From positions 1-56,833 of the forward strand of contig NZ_JAUYEY010000084.1 in the NCBI RefSeq assembly GCF_030689685.1: DNA of 56,833 nucleotides. The letters are read 5' to 3'. This document shows, piece after piece, positions 53,974 to 56,833 of the stretch. The notes under the pieces were generated by a model. The model was not told the DNA's origin. It saw only the letters and a program-made list of their open reading frames with translations, and searched no databases. This DNA comes from Polaromonas sp. (lineage in GTDB: Bacteria > Pseudomonadota > Gammaproteobacteria > Burkholderiales > Burkholderiaceae_C). Within the stretch, counting starts at the first letter, position 1. Each line of letters starts with the position of its first letter. The position numbers and the translations under genes were made by a program.

Positions 53974-55113
53974 TCATGCCTCCAGGGTGCGTTTGAACGC
54001 CGCTGCGACCCGTGTAGGGCCAGGAAAATAGGCCCACTCCTGGGCATGCGGATAGGGCGTGTCCCAGCCCGCCACGCGCTCGATGGGCGCTTCGAGGTGG
54101 TAGAAACAATGCTCTTGAATGAGCGCCACCAGTTCGGCACCAAAGCCGCTGGTGCGGGTGGCCTCATGCACCACCACGCAGCGACCGGTTTTCTTGACCG
54201 AGGCGACGATGGTCTCCAGGTCCAGCGGCCAGATTGAGCGCAGGTCGATGATTTCGGCATCAATGCCGCTCTCATTCGCGGCCGCTTCGGACACAAACAC
54301 CATGGTGCCGTAGGTGATCACGGTCAGCGCTTTGCCGGGGCGAAACACCGCTGCTGAATCCAGCGGCACGGTGTAGTAACCCTCCGGCACTTCACCCATG
54401 GGGTGTTTGGACCAGGGCACGACCGGCTTGTCGTGGTGGCCGTCAAACGGCCCGTTGTACAGGCGCTTGGGTTCGAGAAAAATAACCGGATCGTCGTTCT
54501 CGATGGCTGCGATCAGCAAGCCTTTGGCGTCGTAGGGATTAGACGGCATGACGGTGCGCAAGCCGCAAACCTGCGTGAACAAGGCCTCTGGACTCTGGCT
54601 GTGGGTTTGCCCGCCGTAGATGCCACCGCCGCAGGGCATGCGGATGGTGATCGGCGCGGTAAAGTCGCCCGCCGAGCGGTAGCGCAGCCGCGCCGCTTCC
54701 GACACGATCTGGTCGCTGGCGGGGTAGAAGTAGTCGGCAAACTGAATCTCCACCACCGGGCGCAAGCCGTAGGCGCCCATGCCCACGGCCGTGCCGACGA
54801 TGCCGCCCTCGGAAATCGGCGTGTCAAACACGCGCGAGCTGCCATACTTTTTTTGCAAGCCTTCGGTGCAGCGGAACACGCCACCGAAATAGCCCACGTC
54901 CTGGCCATAGACGACCACGTTGCTGTCGCGCTCCAGCATCACATCCATCGCCGAGCGCAGCGCCTGGATCATCGTCATCTTAAGGGTGGCCCCCACGCTT
55001 TTCACTTCGTGTAATGCGCTGCCCCCCGAGGGGGCTGGCCTTGCTTGAGGCGGCCCGGCGCTGGCGGCCTTGGTTTCCACGGTTTCGGCTTTGTTTTTGG
55101 TTTCTTGCTTCAT
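53974..55113 (-). CDS. bkdA2: 2-oxoisovalerate dehydrogenase E1 beta subunit
   Basis: A 379-residue transketolase-like E1-beta: MIQALRSAMDVMLERDSNVVVYGQDVG, FDTPISEGGIVGTAVGMGAYG, PITIRMPCGGGIYGGQTHSQ, and ITYGTMVFVSEAAANE. It forms the alpha2beta2 thiamine-diphosphate enzyme with the upstream gene. The first ~43 residues are abnormal: a Lys/Glu-rich start, then GPPQARPAPSGGSALHEVKS and VGAT encoded by a GC-rich dispersed repeat (54985-55056). The usual protein would begin near MTMIQALRSAMDV. The 2-bp distance to the E1-alpha stop supports the upstream start. Confidence 0.92.
   Translation of the reverse strand: MKQETKNKAETVETKAASAGPPQARPAPSGGSALHEVKSVGATLKMTMIQALRSAMDVMLERDSNVVVYGQDVGYFGGVFRCTEGLQKKYGSSRVFDTPISEGGIVGTAVGMGAYGLRPVVEIQFADYFYPASDQIVSEAARLRYRSAGDFTAPITIRMPCGGGIYGGQTHSQSPEALFTQVCGLRTVMPSNPYDAKGLLIAAIENDDPVIFLEPKRLYNGPFDGHHDKPVVPWSKHPMGEVPEGYYTVPLDSAAVFRPGKALTVITYGTMVFVSEAAANESGIDAEIIDLRSIWPLDLETIVASVKKTGRCVVVHEATRTSGFGAELVALIQEHCFYHLEAPIERVAGWDTPYPHAQEWAYFPGPTRVAAAFKRTLEA
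54985..55056 (-). repeat. GC-rich Burkholderiales-type repeat read in frame in bkdA2
   Basis: On the minus strand: GGGCCGCCTCAAGCAAGGCC, AGCCCCCTCGGGGGGCAGCG, CATTACACGAAGTGAAAAGC, GTGGGGGCCACC. The same order of blocks as at 44463-44553, with GTGGGGGCCAC shared exactly. Confidence 0.75.
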
Positions 55114-55115
55114 GA

Positions 55116-56833
<1,718 letters not shown>

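Overview
The window looks like a chromosomal segment of a Betaproteobacterium, order Burkholderiales, most likely family Comamonadaceae (the Polaromonas/Rhodoferax/Acidovorax neighbourhood). I infer this from high G+C coding, the gene families present (a Bug-type binding protein, a ferulate cluster, a PA0069-type radical SAM protein, a bkd operon, ETF with a DmdC-like acyl-CoA dehydrogenase), and dozens of short dispersed repeats of a kind common in that family. No rRNA, tRNA, CRISPR array, transposase or phage structural gene was seen.

Layout. 1-3.7 kb: a surface lipoprotein behind a 20-base C tract, a DUF4389 membrane protein, an SRPBCC protein, a frameshifted BatA-like VWA gene and a solitary HicB antitoxin. 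3.8-7.8 kb: a one-polypeptide type IIG-like restriction-modification enzyme translationally coupled to a PIN nuclease. 7.8-15.6 kb: a MocR-like aminotransferase, a dienelactone hydrolase-like gene with an SRPBCC gene, a hipBA-nth operon, a fused osmolyte-type ABC binding protein/permease and a DsbA-like isomerase. 15.6-22.9 kb: a hydroxycinnamate (ferulate) catabolic cluster with two divergent arms, a Bug binding protein and a MarR regulator; its short-chain dehydrogenase survives only as a 28-codon deletion scar. 23.1-27.6 kb: an HxlR regulator and grpE-dnaK-dnaJ. 27.8-30.8 kb: a glutathione-dependent formaldehyde oxidation operon (frmA, alpha/beta hydrolase, fghA). 30.8-37.2 kb: radical SAM protein, acyltransferase remnant, nitronate monooxygenase, acyl-CoA dehydrogenase and etfBA, all on the minus strand. 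37.5-40.4 kb: a TRAP transporter with a terminator between dctP and dctQ. 40.4-43.5 kb: minus-strand MscS channel, crotonase and histone-deacetylase-like amidohydrolase. 43.5-47.6 kb: moxR-DUF58-tgpA. 47.7-49.4 kb: lytic transglycosylase and a 5'-truncated nitronate monooxygenase. 49.5-50.9 kb: a two-gene TIR + caspase-like protease module. 51-56.4 kb: the bkdA1-bkdA2-bkdB-lpdV branched-chain 2-oxoacid dehydrogenase operon. The window ends in a 117-bp tandem repeat.

Functional themes: aromatic acid and branched-chain acyl-CoA oxidation feeding ETF; formaldehyde detoxification (a likely need if methoxy-aromatics are demethylated); heat shock; and defence. The most notable system is the TIR-caspase pair, which has the composition of a type IV Thoeris anti-phage system. 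A second, less characterised candidate is the type IIG enzyme coupled to a PIN nuclease. A third layer is the dispersed repeats: copies of one family lie in frame inside three proteins, and a different family supplies similar N-terminal peptides to two unrelated proteins (DUF58 and BKD E1-beta).
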